64,000 nucleotides of DNA from an uncultured Alphaproteobacteria bacterium (GCA_934232895.1 CAKQGH010000003.1:1-64000), one strand, 5' to 3'. Positions 41,169-49,087 are shown, counted from the stretch's first letter. The notes: generated by a model not told the origin, from the sequence alone. Program-made: numbers and translations.

Positions 41169-41513
41169 TTAATTTGGCATAATTTCCCGGCGCAGTTCAT
41201 TTATATCGTGTATCAATCTGTCAATCAAATCGCGTGTTTTGTTGTAATTCATTATTCGGCACGGTGCATTTGGAAAATCGTTTTCAAAAAATGATGCAAC
41301 CGATAATTCCAGCGCATTTGCAATTTGCTGCAACCGCCACACAGACATTCGGTTTGCGCCACATTCGTATTTTTGTATCTGTTGCGCCGAAATACCGACG
41401 CGCCGGCCCAGTTCGGTTTGGCTGATGTATAATGATTCGCGTGTGCGGCGTAAAAATTCGCCAATTGTGCGGTCGAAATCTCGTTCGTCGGCCGTCTTTA
41501 ATGCCATCCACAT
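41169..41513 (-). CDS. XRE-family HTH transcriptional regulator
   Basis: 114 aa from ATG 41513, chosen because GGGGG lies 8-12 bases upstream; the longer frame from GTG 41549 begins in the hairpin region. Residues ~20-70 are a lambda-Cro-type HTH (LRRTRESLYISQTELGRRVGISAQQIQKYECGANRMS), followed by a C-terminal helical tail. No ligand or target is evident. It faces away from the attenuator-like region 41544-41647, so that structure acts on rightward RNA. Confidence 0.85.
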   Translation of the reverse strand: MWMALKTADERDFDRTIGEFLRRTRESLYISQTELGRRVGISAQQIQKYECGANRMSVWRLQQIANALELSVASFFENDFPNAPCRIMNYNKTRDLIDRLIHDINELRREIMPN

Positions 41514-41543
41514 TTTGATATACCCCCGTGATTTATAAATAAA

Positions 41544-41647
41544 AACCACCGGAAAAATTCAGGTGGTTGGAGGTTAAGAACTAAGCAAGATGTTAGTGCT
41601 GTTTATTCAATATTCACAGCCCTCCAACCCGTGGTTGGAGGTTTTTT
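41544..41647 (+). promoter_or_regulatory. Attenuator-like leader with alternative hairpins
   Basis: Segment 1 GGTTGGAGG (41565-41573), segment 2 CCTCCAACC (41621-41629) and segment 3 GGTTGGAGG (41633-41641) followed by T6. Segments 2:3 form a 9-bp terminator; segments 1:2 form an equally stable antiterminator; these are mutually exclusive. An upstream hairpin AACCACC/GGTGGTT (41544-41568) overlaps segment 1 and could sequester it. A short frame starting at 41589 (ATG, then codons through the terminator) might act as a leader peptide. Between segments 1 and 2 are 47 bases that could be a sensing region. The controlled genes would be 41817 and/or 42147. Confidence 0.5.
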
Positions 41648-41816
41648 GTGTCCCCGCGGACAATCTTGCAGGAGTTCTTACACCCCACAATGGCAACCCG
41701 CCATTGCATCCGCATTATATAATGTTTATGCCGTAAAAACAAGCAAAGAAAAAACGCCGTCGGTTGCCCGGCGGTGTTTTCCGAATGCCCTGAAAGGAAG
41801 GAAAGGAGAAAAAGAA

Positions 41817-42032
41817 ATGGGCATCCTAAACTGTAAAAATCTGGTTGGGGCCCAGAGTCCAGAGGAGAGAGAATGTAGGAGGGAGTCTGAATCCCTGAAC
41901 CCCTTGCCATTGGGGTTGCCCCCTTTGACGATTCGAAATGTAATACAATTTTTTCTATTTGTCAAGAAAATTGTCAAAAAAATTTTTCGCCAATATTTTT
42001 GTCCCGGATTTTTTACTGGATTTTCTACCTAA
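41817..42032 (+). CDS. Possible small protein with hydrophobic C-terminus
   Basis: 71 aa. AGGAG at 41804-41808 with 8-base spacing is an excellent ribosome site, which is the main support. The N-terminus is polar (MGILNCKNLVGAQSPEERE) and the C-terminus hydrophobic and basic (VIQFFLFVKKIVKKIFRQYF), like a membrane-associated peptide. The underlying DNA is repetitive and purine-rich, so it may be spurious. Lies downstream of the attenuator-like leader. Confidence 0.35.
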   Translation: MGILNCKNLVGAQSPEERECRRESESLNPLPLGLPPLTIRNVIQFFLFVKKIVKKIFRQYFCPGFFTGFST

Positions 42033-42092
42033 CTCGTTGATATTCCTAGGAAATCGTCCTTGTTGCTGTTTTTCGCCCCTGGCATAGAATCA

Positions 42093-42119
42093 CAGTATAG
42101 GTATATAAATAAAACCTAT
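42093..42119. promoter_or_regulatory. Palindromic operator upstream of the HTH gene at 42147
   Basis: GTATAGGT (42093-42100), 11 A+T bases, ACCTATAC (42112-42119): perfect 8-bp arms, 28 bases before the start codon and overlapping the A+T-rich promoter region. Probably bound by the following HTH protein. Confidence 0.6.
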
Positions 42120-42146
42120 ACCGCACACAACCCAAGGAGAAAGATT

Positions 42147-42386
42147 ATGACACACGAAGATGTATGGCGCGCAATAGAACGCTTTGCCGACGAACATGGT
42201 ATGTCATGTTCCGGTTTGGCAAAATGCAGTGGTTTGGACCCAACCACATTTAATCGCAGTAAACGCTGGTCTCGCGAGGGACAACCCCGCTGGCCATCGA
42301 CCAACAGTATATCAAAAATTTTGTCGTCGACCGGCGCGAATATCCAAGATTTTACCAAATTTATTGACCGCGGCGCCCATGAATAG
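42147..42386 (+). CDS. Small HTH regulator, paralog of the protein at 20289
   Basis: 79 aa from ATG 42147 with AAGGAGA upstream. HTH core: WRAIERFADEHGMSCSGLAKCSGLDPTTFNRSKRW, then GQPRWPSTNSISKILSSTG. It is very similar to 20289-20531 and, like it, is an S24-less repressor N-terminus. The 8-bp palindrome at 42093-42119 suggests autoregulation. It sits ~1.5 kb upstream of the phage-like cluster and could regulate it, but no copy of its operator was seen there. Confidence 0.75.
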   Translation: MTHEDVWRAIERFADEHGMSCSGLAKCSGLDPTTFNRSKRWSREGQPRWPSTNSISKILSSTGANIQDFTKFIDRGAHE

Positions 42387-42408
42387 GGCGGGGCGTCCGG
42401 TACACTGG

Positions 42409-42436
42409 CCACGGTGAATTTTCCGTGGTCTTTTTT
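42409..42436 (+). terminator. Terminator after the HTH gene
   Basis: CCACGG-TGAATTTT-CCGTGG stem-loop (42409-42428) followed by TCTTTTTTA. Confidence 0.75.
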
Positions 42437-42479
42437 ATGGACACGGGGGCCATATTCATTTATCCTGGGGAATATAAAT

Positions 42480-42899
42480 ATGTTCAGCGGTATCAGAATT
42501 TATTCATCAGACATTGTTTGGCGCCGCATATTGGCCGATTTGAATGCGACGGTGCTGGATGCGCCGGATATGACCGCCGTGAATTTGGATAACATTGAAA
42601 TTCCACCACATTGTGGGTTGGTACGGTTAAAATCACTGGTGTTGGGTGCAAATGACAATTCGGATATTATTCGCCGCGTGTTTGGCGAAAATGTTGCGTT
42701 GTCACCATTGCAACGACAGATAATCGTATTGCTGTATAAATCGGCCGGTATGACCGGTGCGGAATTAAAGACCGCGTTGGGATACGCACCCGATGCAACA
42801 ACGCACACGGTTGATACGGCCATATATCAAATGCGCCGCACGCACGGGCGCGATTTAATTCAAAACGATGGTGGGGTATATAAAATTGGCCGGGTATAA
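42480..42899 (+). CDS. Winged-helix DNA-binding protein (response-regulator C-terminal type)
   Basis: 139 aa from ATG 42480 with GGGGAA upstream; earlier frame residues are not family-like. The C-terminal ~75 residues read LSPLQRQIIVLLYKS..MTGAELKTALGY..THTVDTAIYQMRRTHG, a winged helix with the TxTVxxxIxxLR recognition-helix pattern of OmpR/CtrA-type regulators. The N-terminal half has a strand-rich part (IRIYSSDIVWRRILADLN) without the phosphoacceptor Asp layout of a receiver domain. Overlaps the birA start by 32 bases, so the two are co-translated. Confidence 0.65.
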   Translation: MFSGIRIYSSDIVWRRILADLNATVLDAPDMTAVNLDNIEIPPHCGLVRLKSLVLGANDNSDIIRRVFGENVALSPLQRQIIVLLYKSAGMTGAELKTALGYAPDATTHTVDTAIYQMRRTHGRDLIQNDGGVYKIGRV

Positions 42900-43554
42900 A
42901 CTGATTTCGTTCGATAAAATCCCCAGTACACAAACATACGCGTTGGATATGGTGGCGCACGGCACGGCGCGCGACCGCACCGTTATTCTGGCCGAGGCAC
43001 AATCCGCCGGCCGCGGCCGGTATCGTCGCACATGGGTGTCGCATCATGGTAATTTGTATGCCAGTTTTATTTTTGCATCCGATGAACGCGACCCGCGTTT
43101 GTCCTATGTTGTGGCGGTGGCCGTGGCGGAAACGATGATTGCGTTTGGAATCAATCCCACAATCAAATGGCCAAACGATATTTTAATTGATGGGGCCAAG
43201 GTTGCCGGAATTCTGATTGAATATGCCGGGGCGTTTGTTATTGTGGGTATTGGGGTGAATATTAAAACAAACCCGACGGTTGCCGAATACAAAACAACAA
43301 AACTGGAAAAATATTCCAATGTGTCCAGGGATGAATTCCTGAATAAATTGATGAAAAATTTGGATAAATGGCGCCGCACCGATTTTGCAAATGTTCGTGC
43401 CCGGTGGATGGAATTGGCCGCGGGCCTGCATCGTGTGGTGAAATATCGCGGTGGCGATGTCGAATTGATTGGCATAAATGAAAATGGTGCATTGATTTTG
43501 CGACACGATACGAAATATTTTCTGGCATACGGTGATGAAATTAGTATGAAATAA
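42868..43554 (+). CDS. birA: Biotin--[acetyl-CoA-carboxylase] ligase
   Basis: 228 aa, the class I type without a DNA-binding domain. AQSAGRGRYRRTW (the GRGRxxR loop) lies near residue 48, IKWPNDILIDGAKVAGILIE near 98 with the KWPND motif, and a C-terminal SH3-like cap (KYRGGDVELIGINENGALIL). It makes biotinoyl-AMP and biotinylates acetyl-CoA carboxylase. The start is ATG 42868 within the upstream gene, or TTG 42886. It is the last host gene before the phage-like cluster. Confidence 0.9.
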   Translation: MVGYIKLAGYKLISFDKIPSTQTYALDMVAHGTARDRTVILAEAQSAGRGRYRRTWVSHHGNLYASFIFASDERDPRLSYVVAVAVAETMIAFGINPTIKWPNDILIDGAKVAGILIEYAGAFVIVGIGVNIKTNPTVAEYKTTKLEKYSNVSRDEFLNKLMKNLDKWRRTDFANVRARWMELAAGLHRVVKYRGGDVELIGINENGALILRHDTKYFLAYGDEISMK

Positions 43555-43598
43555 ATGCCGGATTTCTGCGGTGTGTGGGGTGGTGGGAAAAAGCGCTC

Positions 43599-43633
43599 TT
43601 GACTTTTGTTGCAATTTGTGGTAATATATGCAA
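43599..43633 (+). promoter_or_regulatory. Promoter of the phage-like cluster with a palindromic operator
   Basis: TTGACT at 43599-43604, 17 bases, TAATAT at 43622-43627. The inverted repeat GTTGCA ... TGCAAC (about 43608-43634) lies across the -10 region, a plausible repressor site. This is the only clear promoter before the lysozyme gene at 43741. Confidence 0.65.
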
Positions 43634-43652
43634 CATAAACAGATGAAAATTT

Positions 43653-43718
43653 GTCCGCGTTGGTGCGGATTTTTTTATGCTTTGGTGTATACCGCGCATT
43701 TTTATGCGCGGTTTTTTA
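43653..43718 (+). terminator. Two consecutive terminators between promoter and first phage gene
   Basis: First: TCCGC-GTTGGT-GCGGA at about 43653-43670 with T7. Second: CCGCGCAT-TTTT-ATGCGCGG at 43692-43711 with T6. Both face rightward and lie 20-90 bases after the predicted start site, so transcription of the structural genes must read through two strong stops. This suggests antitermination control or tight silencing. Confidence 0.75.
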
Positions 43719-43740
43719 TACAAAAATTTGGGGTAAATAA

Positions 43741-44130
43741 ATGCAATTCGAACTGATACAAAATACCGATACAGAATCGACCGCCGTATATAAAATTGCG
43801 CGCGTGGTATATAACGAAACGGGTGCGAAATCATTGCCGTTGGTCGAAGCGTTCACTTCTATGATAAAAAACATTGCGCGTTCGCGCGGCATATCGCCCG
43901 TGGATGTGGTTGGCGACAAACAAATTTTTATGGCACGTGACAACAATGATGTTTGCGCGGCATCGCGTGAATTTCAAATGTGTGTGCGTACGGTGCGCCG
44001 CGCAATGCGTGGTAATTTGCCCGACAGTGTGTTTGGTGCAACGCGGTTTCATTGGGCGTGTGATATGCCCGATTGGGCGGTTGCACGTGGATACATTGCC
44101 GATGTTGATGGAATGTTATTTTATTTATAG
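43741..44130 (+). CDS. SleB-like cell wall hydrolase (lysozyme module)
   Basis: 129 aa. IARVVYNETGAKSLPLVEAFTSMIKN near residues 19-45 carries the catalytic Glu (YNETG) of the cell wall hydrolase/SleB family, and the C-terminal TRFHWACDMPDWAVARGY..DVDGMLFYL matches the PxW..GxxxFY end. No signal peptide, so it would be released by a holin or act in the particle. First gene of the structural cluster. Confidence 0.75.
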   Translation: MQFELIQNTDTESTAVYKIARVVYNETGAKSLPLVEAFTSMIKNIARSRGISPVDVVGDKQIFMARDNNDVCAASREFQMCVRTVRRAMRGNLPDSVFGATRFHWACDMPDWAVARGYIADVDGMLFYL

Positions 44131-44138
44131 GAAAAAAT

Positions 44139-44366
44139 ATGCGACGAATTTTTTATGGTGGTTTTTTATCAGACAGACGCACGCAAATAATGTCTGCGGT
44201 TGGCGTAATGTCCGCGATTGCGGCATACGCCGTTGGCGACAGCGATATATTCATATTGCTGCAAACAATATTTACATGTTGCGGAATTTATTTTATTCGT
44301 AAACCAAAACAAAAAAACAAAGGACAGAAAAATGGAAAACATTCCAGAAAAATTTCAAAACAGTGA
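44139..44366 (+). CDS. Small membrane protein, possible holin
   Basis: 75 aa with two hydrophobic helices (IMSAVGVMSAIAAYAVG and IFILLQTIFTCCGIYFI) and a long basic C-terminal tail (RKPKQKNKGQKNGKHSRKISK). Size, topology and position beside a lysozyme gene suggest a holin. Its end overlaps the scaffold gene start by 35 bases. Confidence 0.6.
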   Translation: MRRIFYGGFLSDRRTQIMSAVGVMSAIAAYAVGDSDIFILLQTIFTCCGIYFIRKPKQKNKGQKNGKHSRKISKQ

Positions 44367-44988
44367 TGGAACATTAAACGCCGATGCATTGATGAAATCG
44401 TATACGGAACTGGAACGCAAAATTGGAACGATGGTATCCGTCCCATCAAGCGATGCCGATGCCGCGGCCCGCGCGCGTTTCAACCACGCGATTGGTGTGC
44501 CCGATGTTGCAACCGCATACCCACAAAATGATTTATTGGATGATGAAAATGTGCGTGAAAAATTTTTGGAAATTGGTTTAACCATATCCCAGGTTGAACA
44601 AATTTATAAATTGGCCGATGAATTTTTATCGCCGGTGTTAAATGAATTATTCACAGAAAAAAATACAGCAACATCCATCGCAGAATTAAAAAACTTTTTT
44701 GGTGGTACCGAAAAAATGAATGTTGTGATAAAGCAAATTAATGATTTCGGTACGCGTTTCTTGCCCGCCGATGCATTTGATGAATTGTGCCGTACACCCC
44801 AGGGAATCCAAGGCTTGTATCGTATGATGCAATCAATGGAACCCAGTGTTGAATTGGCCGATGATGAAAACAAAAATTTATCTGATAATGATTTACGACG
44901 CATGATGCGCGACCCAAAATATTGGCGTGATCACGATGCGGAATATGTTCGTAAAATTGAAAATGGTTTCAAAAAATTATATTCGTAA
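44332..44988 (+). CDS. Capsid scaffolding protein (podovirus type)
   Basis: 218 aa from ATG 44332 with AAAGGACAG upstream; a longer frame from 44218 overlaps the membrane protein and is not used. It is acidic and helical, starting IPEKFQNSDGTLNADALMKSYTELERKIG, a pattern found in T7-like scaffolds, with a middle helical domain (IGLTISQVEQIYKLADEFL) and the end YWRDHDAEYVRKIENGFKKLY. It guides capsid assembly and leaves the head before packaging. Located upstream of the capsid gene as in podoviruses, but the portal that normally precedes it is 10 kb away. Confidence 0.7.
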   Translation: MENIPEKFQNSDGTLNADALMKSYTELERKIGTMVSVPSSDADAAARARFNHAIGVPDVATAYPQNDLLDDENVREKFLEIGLTISQVEQIYKLADEFLSPVLNELFTEKNTATSIAELKNFFGGTEKMNVVIKQINDFGTRFLPADAFDELCRTPQGIQGLYRMMQSMEPSVELADDENKNLSDNDLRRMMRDPKYWRDHDAEYVRKIENGFKKLYS

Positions 44989-45093
44989 ATAAAAATATGC
45001 ACTTTCTGCTTTACTAATATTTATGTTTCATATAAAATATAAAGTAAGAACAAAAAAAATTTGTTCTATCCAAAAACATAAAAGGAGAGAAGA

Positions 45094-45441
45094 ATGGCAT
45101 TCACATTCTTGAAACCAGCTGCGAAAAAAGTAGCTGCGAAACCGGCGGCGAAAAAGCCTGCTGCAAAACCAGCTGTAAAAAAACCTGCGGCTAAAAAGCC
45201 AGCGGCGAAAAAACCAGTTGCAAAGAAAGTTGCTGCGAAACCAGCGGCAAAAAAAGTAGCAGTAAAAAAACCAGTTGCTAAAAAAGCACCTGCGAAAAAA
45301 GTTGCTGTGAAAAAACCGGTTGCTAAAAAGCCAGTTGCAAAAAAAGTCGTTGCGAAAAAACCAGTTGCTAAAAAAGCACCTGCGAAGAAAGTCGCTGCGA
45401 AAAAGCCAGTTGCTAAAAAAGCACCTGCAAAGAAAAAGTAA
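45094..45441 (+). CDS. Histone H1-like Lys/Ala/Pro-rich DNA-binding protein
   Basis: 115 aa, more than 90 of which are Lys, Ala, Pro or Val in AKKP, AKKV and KKAPAKK repeats, as in eukaryotic H1 tails and bacterial AlgP/Hc-type proteins. It would bind and condense DNA non-specifically. AAGGAGAG precedes the ATG. It stands between scaffold and capsid genes and is followed by two terminators. Low-complexity DNA makes the repeat number prone to change. It may be a host nucleoid protein or packaged with DNA; see findings. Confidence 0.75.
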   Translation: MAFTFLKPAAKKVAAKPAAKKPAAKPAVKKPAAKKPAAKKPVAKKVAAKPAAKKVAVKKPVAKKAPAKKVAVKKPVAKKPVAKKVVAKKPVAKKAPAKKVAAKKPVAKKAPAKKK

Positions 45442-45449
45442 TTAAATTT

Positions 45450-45523
45450 CCCCACCGTTTGGTGGGGTTTTTATTTGAAAAAAATATCAGTCGTATCACA
45501 TCGGTGCGACTGAAATTTTTTTT
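45450..45523 (+). terminator. Two terminators downstream of the H1-like gene
   Basis: CCCCACC-GTTT-GGTGGGG (45450-45467) followed by T5 ends the H1-like transcript. A second hairpin TCAGTCG ... CGACTGA (45487-45513) with T8 follows. The capsid gene starts 130 bases later and needs its own promoter or readthrough; a TGTATTAT -10-like element at about 45560 has no clear -35. Confidence 0.75.
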
Positions 45524-45653
45524 GATGGATAATTTCGTCGTTTTCGAAACCCATGTTTGTATTATCGCATGGCGCGCGTTGCGCATAACCATTCGGTAAT
45601 GTTTTAATCGGCGCCGTGTGCGTCTGTTTTAATTTTATAACAAAGGATTTTTT

Positions 45654-46487
45654 ATGTCTGTTTCCATCGATAATGTTTTTATAAAACAATTCGAAGCGGA
45701 TGTTCATTTGGCATATCAACAAATGGGCACCAAATTGCGCGGCACCGTGCGCAGTAAATCGGGTGTGGTTGGCGCATCTACTACATTTCAAAAGGTTGGC
45801 CGTGGCACCGCCGCAACAAAATCGCGCCATGGTATTGTGCCGGTTATGAATTTGAACCATGAACCGGTTGAATGTGTGTTGCAAGATTACTATGCCGGCG
45901 ATTGGGTTGATGCGTTGGATGAATTAAAAACCAACATTGACGAACGCCGCGTTGTGGCCAGTGCCGGTGCATACGCGTTGGGTCGCAAAACCGATGAATT
46001 GATTGTGAATGCTATGTCGGGCGCAACCGCATCGGTCGGTGATTATTCGGCGGGGCTGTCCAAAGATTTAATTCTGTCGGCGGTCGAAACATTGAATGCC
46101 AAAGATATCCCGGATGACGGTCGTCGTTTCGCGGTTGTTGGCGTGCACCAGTGGAATGAATTGCTGAAAATCACAGAATTTGTTTCGGCAGATTATGTTG
46201 GCAACAACGATTTGCCGTTGATTTCGGGCGGGGCGTCCAAAAAATGGCTGGGCATTACATGGGTGCTGTACAACGCGTTGCCATTGACCGATACAACAAA
46301 ACGCGATTGCTTTATATACCACGCGACCAGCATTGGTCACGCATGTGGTCAAGAGGTCAAAACTGACATTTCATGGCATGGCGAACGCGCCGCGCATTTC
46401 ATCAGCAACAGTATGTCCCAGGGCGCTGTTCTGATTGATGGCGATGGCATTGTGCGCATCAAATGCAAAGATAATGACGAGCAATAA
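45654..46487 (+). CDS. Major capsid protein (podovirus-like)
   Basis: 277 aa. It begins SIDNVFIKQFEADVHLAYQQMGTKL and continues with a basic loop segment (RSKSGVVGASTTFQKVG), matching the N-arm and E-loop of T7/P22-like head proteins found in marine and gut podoviruses. The middle holds LSAVETLNAKDIPDDGRRFAVV and the C-terminal DISWHGERAAHFISNSMSQGAVLID. It forms the HK97-fold shell. Somewhat shorter than typical 320-350-aa relatives. AAAGGA precedes the ATG. Confidence 0.8.
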   Translation: MSVSIDNVFIKQFEADVHLAYQQMGTKLRGTVRSKSGVVGASTTFQKVGRGTAATKSRHGIVPVMNLNHEPVECVLQDYYAGDWVDALDELKTNIDERRVVASAGAYALGRKTDELIVNAMSGATASVGDYSAGLSKDLILSAVETLNAKDIPDDGRRFAVVGVHQWNELLKITEFVSADYVGNNDLPLISGGASKKWLGITWVLYNALPLTDTTKRDCFIYHATSIGHACGQEVKTDISWHGERAAHFISNSMSQGAVLIDGDGIVRIKCKDNDEQ

Positions 46488-46507
46488 AATAACCAAAGGA
46501 AAAATGA

Positions 46508-46738
46508 ATGGCTTTTCAAAATAAAAATTTATCTGTAATTGCGTATGCAAATGGATTTACATTGTGGCACTATGCCGAAAATGTGGCATTGGCAACCATT
46601 ACCGCCAGTGGTTATTTTGACGGTGTTAAATCGTTGATGAACAGTGGTGACATTGTGATTATCAATGCATCGGATAAAACATCTATCAAATCTATTGCGG
46701 TATCGTCGGGGGTAATAACAACAGTGGCTTTGTCGTAA
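46508..46738 (+). CDS. Small capsid-associated (decoration-like) phage protein
   Basis: 76 aa, compact beta-rich: LSVIAYANGFTLWHYAENVALATI, GYFDGVKSLMNSGDIVIINAS. Such proteins occur directly after capsid genes in podoviruses and gene-transfer-agent-like clusters; a head decoration or head-tail role is inferred from position. AAAGGA precedes the ATG and a terminator follows. Confidence 0.6.
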   Translation: MAFQNKNLSVIAYANGFTLWHYAENVALATITASGYFDGVKSLMNSGDIVIINASDKTSIKSIAVSSGVITTVALS

Positions 46739-46758
46739 TATAGTTTTGTTTTTGTTTC

Positions 46759-46786
46759 GGGTCGGGAATTATCCCGACCCTTTTTA
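46759..46786 (+). terminator. Terminator inside the phage-like cluster
   Basis: GGGTCGGG-AATTAT-CCCGACCC (46759-46780) followed by TTTTT, between the decoration-like gene and the tail gene. It would limit tail gene expression compared with capsid. Confidence 0.75.
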
Positions 46787-46806
46787 CAGTACCAAAGGAA
46801 AATATA

Positions 46807-47325
46807 ATGCTGACGAAAATAGATTTGTGTTCAATGGCGCTTTTGAAACTGGGCGAAAAACCGATTCAATCGTTGCTGGATGCGACGCCGGCGGCACAAT
46901 TGTCGCGCACATTGTTTGACCCGGTGATTGATGGGCTGATTGCATTGCACCCGTGGCGATTTGCGTGCAAAAAATTTGAATTGGTCAAAAATACAGATGG
47001 CGATTTTATTATCCCGGCCGAATGCCTGCGCGTGGTGAAATCGTGTGGCAATATCATTGGCAACCGCATTATTGCATCATCTGATACCATGGAAATTATT
47101 GGTGTTGCGCGCGTCGCGCCGGATGCCATGCCGGGGTATTTTGTGTCGGTTGCGGCCACTAAATTGGCCATGGAATTTTGTGTGCCATTGACCGGCGATC
47201 AAACAGTGTTCCGAATGTTGGCGGCGCTGTATGAAACAGAATTACAATCGGCCCGATTTATAGACAGCACCATGCACACCGCCGGAAACATTGAAAATTT
47301 TTCATTGATTGATTCACGGTTTTAA
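46807..47325 (+). CDS. Tail tubular protein A-like (head-tail adaptor)
   Basis: 172 aa starting MLTKIDLCSMALLKLGEKPIQSL, the start shared by gp11/gp4-type adaptors of podoviruses, then LHPWRFACKK and a helical C-terminus (ETELQSARFIDS). It would connect portal to tail nozzle. AAAGGA before ATG. Confidence 0.7.
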   Translation: MLTKIDLCSMALLKLGEKPIQSLLDATPAAQLSRTLFDPVIDGLIALHPWRFACKKFELVKNTDGDFIIPAECLRVVKSCGNIIGNRIIASSDTMEIIGVARVAPDAMPGYFVSVAATKLAMEFCVPLTGDQTVFRMLAALYETELQSARFIDSTMHTAGNIENFSLIDSRF

Positions 47326-47345
47326 TTTGTTGGGGGAAACGCACA

Positions 47346-49061
47346 ATGGGAAACTTTATAAAAACACAAAGTTCATTTGCCAATGGTGAAATCGCGCCAG
47401 ATTTTTACACTAACGATAATTTGAACGGTTTGTCAAAATTGCTGAATATGGATGTGACTGCGGGCGGTGGTTTGACGCGGCGCGGCGGATTGGTTTCTGT
47501 CGCGGCGTTGGATGCGGCAACGCGACTGGTGCCGTTTTCGGTTGGCGAATCAGATGAATATATGTTGGCATTGTCGGACGGGCATATTCACATATATTCA
47601 AATGGCACGCATATTCAAGATATATCGGCACCGTGGACATCGGGGGATATTGATAAATTGCAATATGCCCAACGCTTTGGCACGATGATATTTGTTCACC
47701 CGGATTATCAGCCGCGAATACTGACGCGTGTGGCAAATGGGTTTGAATTGACGCTGTTTGAATTTGAACGCAGTGATGTCGATATGTCGGTGCATATTCC
47801 GTTTATTCGGTTTGATGACACCACCGATATAAAAATCACAGTCAGCGCGAACAGTGCCGGCAATAATTACGCAACATTTACAACCAGTCGTGCATTTTGG
47901 ACGACAGACGATTTGCATGGGCGATTTTTATTGCTGGGGCACCAATGGACCATAACATCCATAGACGGCGCAACCGTCGCCACGGCACAAACCAATGGCG
48001 CATATACATTGCCATCGGCACCGGTTTCCGATTGGTATGAATCGGCATTCAGTGTGCGTCGCGGTTGGCCGGTCAGTATAACATTCCACCAAAACAGATT
48101 GGTGTTTGGGGGCTCGCGTTCATATCCGGCGGGCGTGTGGATGTCCACGGTTGGGCGACATCGGAATTTTGATGTTGGCACCGGTTTGGATGACCAGGCG
48201 ATATTTATCACATTGCTGTCCGCCCAGCGCCAGCAAATTTGCACGGTGGTTGGTGCGGATAATTTGCAGATTTTAACAACCGTTGGCGAATGGGCAATTG
48301 CAAACAAACCATTGACCCCGGCATCGGTTGATATAAAACAGCACACATCGGTGGGCAGTATCGCATCGCGCTTTCTGGCCCCACAATCGGTCGAAGGTGC
48401 CACGGTGTTCGTTGCGGCCGGCGGGCGTGATATTCGCGAACTGTGCCTGGATGATTTGGGTGAAAATTACAATGCAACGGATCTGTGCGCGTTTGCAAAG
48501 CATTTAATGTCGTCACCCGTCGATATTGCATATAACGCGACATCGCGGCAATTATTTGTCGTTATGGCGTCGGGCGATATGGCGGTGTTGAATCATAATT
48601 CGGCGCTGGGGATTTCGGCGTGGGGCACATATCAAACAAATGGACAATTCAAATCTGTTGCGGTGTGTGGTGGCGAAACATTCGTTGTGGTGTATCGTGG
48701 TGGCAATTTCTGTTTGGAAAAATTTTCGCATGATGCATACAGTGACGTGACAAATATTCCATTCCGTGTCGCGGCGGCCGGCGTGCCATTGCGCGCATCG
48801 GGCCATAATGCCGCGGTTTTGCGGGTGCGCAAAATTACTGCGCGTGTGATGGATACAAAAACACTGTTTATAAACGGCGTGCGTGCCAATTTACCCAATG
48901 CGGTATATGGCGAAAACGCGTCCGGGTTTACCGGCGATGCATCGGTCGGCGCGCTCGGTTGGACGCGCGAAACATTCGGCGCGCCATGGCGCATAGAATC
49001 TGATGATGCGTTGCCCATAACCGTTATGTCGGTGACGATATATGGCAATTACACAGTATAA
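47346..49061 (+). CDS. Tail nozzle protein (tail tubular protein B-like)
   Basis: 571 aa. N-terminal IKTQSSFANGEIAPDFYTNDNLNGLSK and GGLTRRGG are the signature start of podovirus nozzle/stabilisation proteins; a long beta-rich middle follows, with FHQNRLVFGGSRSYPAGVWMS near residue 245, typical for the family. It forms the tail tube end through which DNA leaves. Shorter than T7 gp12 (~790 aa). GGGGGAA precedes the ATG. Confidence 0.78.
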   Translation: MGNFIKTQSSFANGEIAPDFYTNDNLNGLSKLLNMDVTAGGGLTRRGGLVSVAALDAATRLVPFSVGESDEYMLALSDGHIHIYSNGTHIQDISAPWTSGDIDKLQYAQRFGTMIFVHPDYQPRILTRVANGFELTLFEFERSDVDMSVHIPFIRFDDTTDIKITVSANSAGNNYATFTTSRAFWTTDDLHGRFLLLGHQWTITSIDGATVATAQTNGAYTLPSAPVSDWYESAFSVRRGWPVSITFHQNRLVFGGSRSYPAGVWMSTVGRHRNFDVGTGLDDQAIFITLLSAQRQQICTVVGADNLQILTTVGEWAIANKPLTPASVDIKQHTSVGSIASRFLAPQSVEGATVFVAAGGRDIRELCLDDLGENYNATDLCAFAKHLMSSPVDIAYNATSRQLFVVMASGDMAVLNHNSALGISAWGTYQTNGQFKSVAVCGGETFVVVYRGGNFCLEKFSHDAYSDVTNIPFRVAAAGVPLRASGHNAAVLRVRKITARVMDTKTLFINGVRANLPNAVYGENASGFTGDASVGALGWTRETFGAPWRIESDDALPITVMSVTIYGNYTV

Positions 49062-49087
49062 ACATAAAATACCAAGGGGGGATAAAT

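Noticed and set aside
44218..44331. N-terminal extension of the scaffold gene
   Set aside because: It overlaps the small membrane protein in another frame and lacks a ribosome site; ATG 44332 has AAAGGACAG.
45066..45455. 129-aa Phe/Ala/Gly-rich frame opposite the H1-like gene
   Set aside because: It is the complement of AAG/GCN-rich H1-like codons and has no ribosome site.
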